Assembly: GCA_015179045.1 (NCBI GenBank)
Contig: WHUZ01000005.1
Coordinates: forward strand, 1,860,001 to 1,924,000
Length of the DNA: 64,000 nucleotides
Source: Kalaharituber pfeilii
Taxonomy: Eukaryota; Ascomycota; Pezizomycetes; Pezizales; Pezizaceae
Direction of reading: 5' to 3'
Shown one piece after another: positions 62,118 through 64,000 of this stretch. The position numbers and the translations under genes were made by a program. The notes beneath the pieces are model-generated. The model saw only the letters and a list, made by a program, of their open reading frames with translations, did not search any database and was not told the origin of the DNA. Position 1 is the first letter of the stretch, and each line of letters begins with the position of its first letter.

Positions 62118-62922
62118 AAAAACAAAAGCATTCATGGCTTGAAACAGCGCTTCAGGATCACGTTTTCTCTTAAATGTTTTGCTCGACGACCTCTTTCCTT
62201 TTTCTTTGTAGGATGCGCCTATATACATATCATGTCTCTCTATCTTCCTTTTCGTTTTTTCCCCCTTCTGGCGTTTCGGTTACTTGGGTTTCTGTCACGG
62301 TCTCATATTCCTTGTTTTTGCATTAACGGGTGCCATTTTGTAATTTTTTTTTTTTTTTTTCACGCGGCATTGGATGCCTCTCTTTTTCAATTTCCTTGAC
62401 GGATTGGATTACGGGGGGAGGTCTTGCATGGATCATTAATATGGATATGTACTGTACAGAGGAAGGGTATGGGAGTAGGGATGGTTAGAGCGGGAGATGG
62501 GCGCTAGATCTATTAGTAGTGTACTACATAGACTCTAAGAAACTAGGTTATAGATTGGATGTGAGAGAGTATTGGATTTATGGGTTTATGTAATTGATCA
62601 TCATGACAATGATGCAGGAATAATTTTTTTTTTTATATTTATTTTTTCTTCTCATTACAGGTATTGGTACTTTGCAATTGTCATCCTGGTTGCTCGTATT
62701 CCCTGGAGGATAAGAAAATAAGCTTTTTCTGGAACTTTCGTTCTAGGGTCTTGGCACCACAGTGAGCAATCCACACCTGCTTGGCATGGTTTTTTGTGGT
62801 CCCACCCTCCCCAAGCCCTGAATCCTGAATACCCAGTCCAGGGACACCCACACATGACCAGCACCTATCTACCCACAAAGCCCCAGAGGGACTTTCTCTC
62901 TAAAGTAAAATGGAGACAAGAA
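62118..62922. other. spacer between the LPMO gene and copia relic
   Basis: T-rich sequence after the LPMO stop, including a T-run at about 62344-62360, is likely its 3' untranslated region. From about 62650 the minus strand may be degraded retrotransposon sequence following the Gag, but no pol motif is recognisable. Confidence 0.4.
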
Positions 62923-63980
62923 TCTATTTTGCTCGCTTAGTGGTCTTGGGAGCTCTGCTATTCTATCTATCTACACTTTCCCTAGCTTTTTGGTCTCGTT
63001 TTTCTTCTCCTTTTGTTCATCCCGTTTTTTGGTGTAACATTCTTCTTCAGTGTGCCCCTTTCCTCTCCATCCGTTGACTTTCTGGCAGTAGGCACACTCC
63101 TTTTTTTCATCCTTCGGCTTCTTGCTATCTGCTTTGAGGATCACTGGATCGTCCTGCATCTCGGCCGCGTTCTTCTTTCCCGTTGGTAGGGGATGTATTG
63201 CTGTAGTTCTCGTGTGACGTCTCCAAATGTAAACTCCCCTTTTGCCCTTATATTTCTGACTATGTTTCGGTAAAACGACGGCATTGACAACAGTAGGAAT
63301 TCGGCTTTGCAGTAGTCATCCTTGGATATTTCCTGCATGCATTCCCCAAGTATTTGCTTCTTTCCATCAAATGCGGAGTTTGCTAGTGTGCCCTTCATCA
63401 AGTTCCATCTTCTCTCGTATTCGTTGATATGTTCGTGGATAGTGGTGGTTCGGTCATCGAATGAGAACTGGGTCAGATTCCCCAGTACTGCCCCTAGATC
63501 GCGTATCGCCTTCCCTTCGTATTTGGAGCGCAGTATTTCGTACGCATCCTTCGCAGTCTTACATAGCCCAATTGACGGCATTGCTTCGGATTCGCAGTTG
63601 TTTATCATTGTTAACACTGCGAAGTTGTTTGCTCTCTTCCAGATGGTTGGCGTTATCTCTTCTTTAGTGCCCTGGTCTTCCGTTTCTATCTTCCCATCTT
63701 GGTCGATTTCTCCGGTGACGACGTCCCATGCTGTTTTGTCGGCGCTGACTTCGTATAGCGACAGCGTCTTCTCTATCAAGTTTATCCATTCGGCATAGTT
63801 TTCTTGACCCTTGAGCTTGTAGTCTACTTTTGGAATTGACTGAATGGTAAACGTGGAGGTTGCTTTTTGGTCGGCGGGTCCCATTTCTGCGGGCACGAAA
63901 ACACCGTTTCTGGTGATTCTCTTGTTTATTTCTTCGTCCGGGTTTTCAGCCAAGATGTTGTCTACCTCTTGGCCGAGGTC
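62923..63980 (-). mobile_element. Ty1/copia-type retrotransposon Gag, decayed, cut by window end
   Basis: On the minus strand the frame 63953-63141 encodes a Gag-like protein: YKLKGQENYAEWINLIEKTL near residue 45 is the capsid-type start of copia Gag (UBN2-like). It is followed by YEILRSKYEG and RRWNLMKG, typical of the domain. The frame ends at 63141; the continuation with a zinc knuckle (CAYCQ, then GKGHTEEECY) is in another frame (62971-63159), a one-base shift near 63160-63195. A TAG at 62971-62973 then interrupts coding that continues IDRIAELPRPLSEQNRF. Upstream there is no ATG: the frame begins after a stop at 63981-63983 and the nearest candidate is a TTG. The 5' LTR would be beyond the window. 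No protease, integrase or reverse transcriptase is seen. The copy is dead or heavily truncated. Confidence 0.8.
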
Positions 63981-64000
63981 TTATCGTGTGTAGGCTCCGG

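Overview
The window is a piece of a filamentous ascomycete (Pezizomycotina) genome. Genes carry short GT-AG introns (47-266 nt), and the gene set includes a Zn(II)2Cys6 regulator and an AA11 chitin-type LPMO. Transposon remnants with TA or 11-12 bp target duplications fill long gene-free stretches. The transposon-rich spacers would suit a Pezizomycete such as a truffle or morel relative, but that is only a guess. No sequence search was possible; all family names come from motifs read by eye.

Layout. 0-5 kb: gene-free, with a nest of DNA transposons (a Tc1/mariner-like element inside another, with pogo-like elements inside that) and an 84-bp hairpin. 5.1-8.0 kb: an unidentified coiled-coil protein on the minus strand. 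10.9-12.9 kb: an RBM39/Rsd1-type splicing factor (minus), divergent from SEC63 (13.7-16.1 kb, plus). 17.6-18.5 kb: a 5'-truncated LINE relic (RNase H plus C-terminal Cys/His motif) bounded by a target-site duplication. 18.5-34.6 kb: about 16 kb without a convincing gene, holding two MITEs in inverted orientation about 10 kb apart and three very short poly(A) retroposons, two of which match the LINE 3' end. 34.7-36.3 kb: a Zn(II)2Cys6 transcription factor with an apparent one-base frameshift. 36.3-42.8 kb: gene-free, with a 14-bp tandem repeat. 42.8-44.0 kb: a histidine phosphatase of the Tfc7-like type (plus), convergent with RSE1 (45.6-49.6 kb, minus); the spacer is packed with microsatellites. 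RSE1 is divergent from the phosphatidylserine decarboxylase gene PSD1 (50.9-53.2 kb, plus). 53.2-60.7 kb: gene-free, with a 66-bp tandem duplication and copia-related scraps. 60.7-62.1 kb: a secreted AA11-like LPMO. 62.9-64.0 kb: a decayed Ty1/copia Gag running off the window end.

Functionally the intact genes are mostly housekeeping: ER protein translocation (SEC63), U2 snRNP/SF3b splicing (RSE1 and the RBM39-like protein), mitochondrial phosphatidylethanolamine synthesis (PSD1), and possibly TFIIIC (the histidine phosphatase). The LPMO and the broken regulator are the accessory genes. I found no secondary-metabolite cluster, CRISPR, rRNA or convincing tRNA. The most unusual content is the mobile-element archaeology: nested transposons, LINE progeny with target duplications, and inverted MITE pairs.
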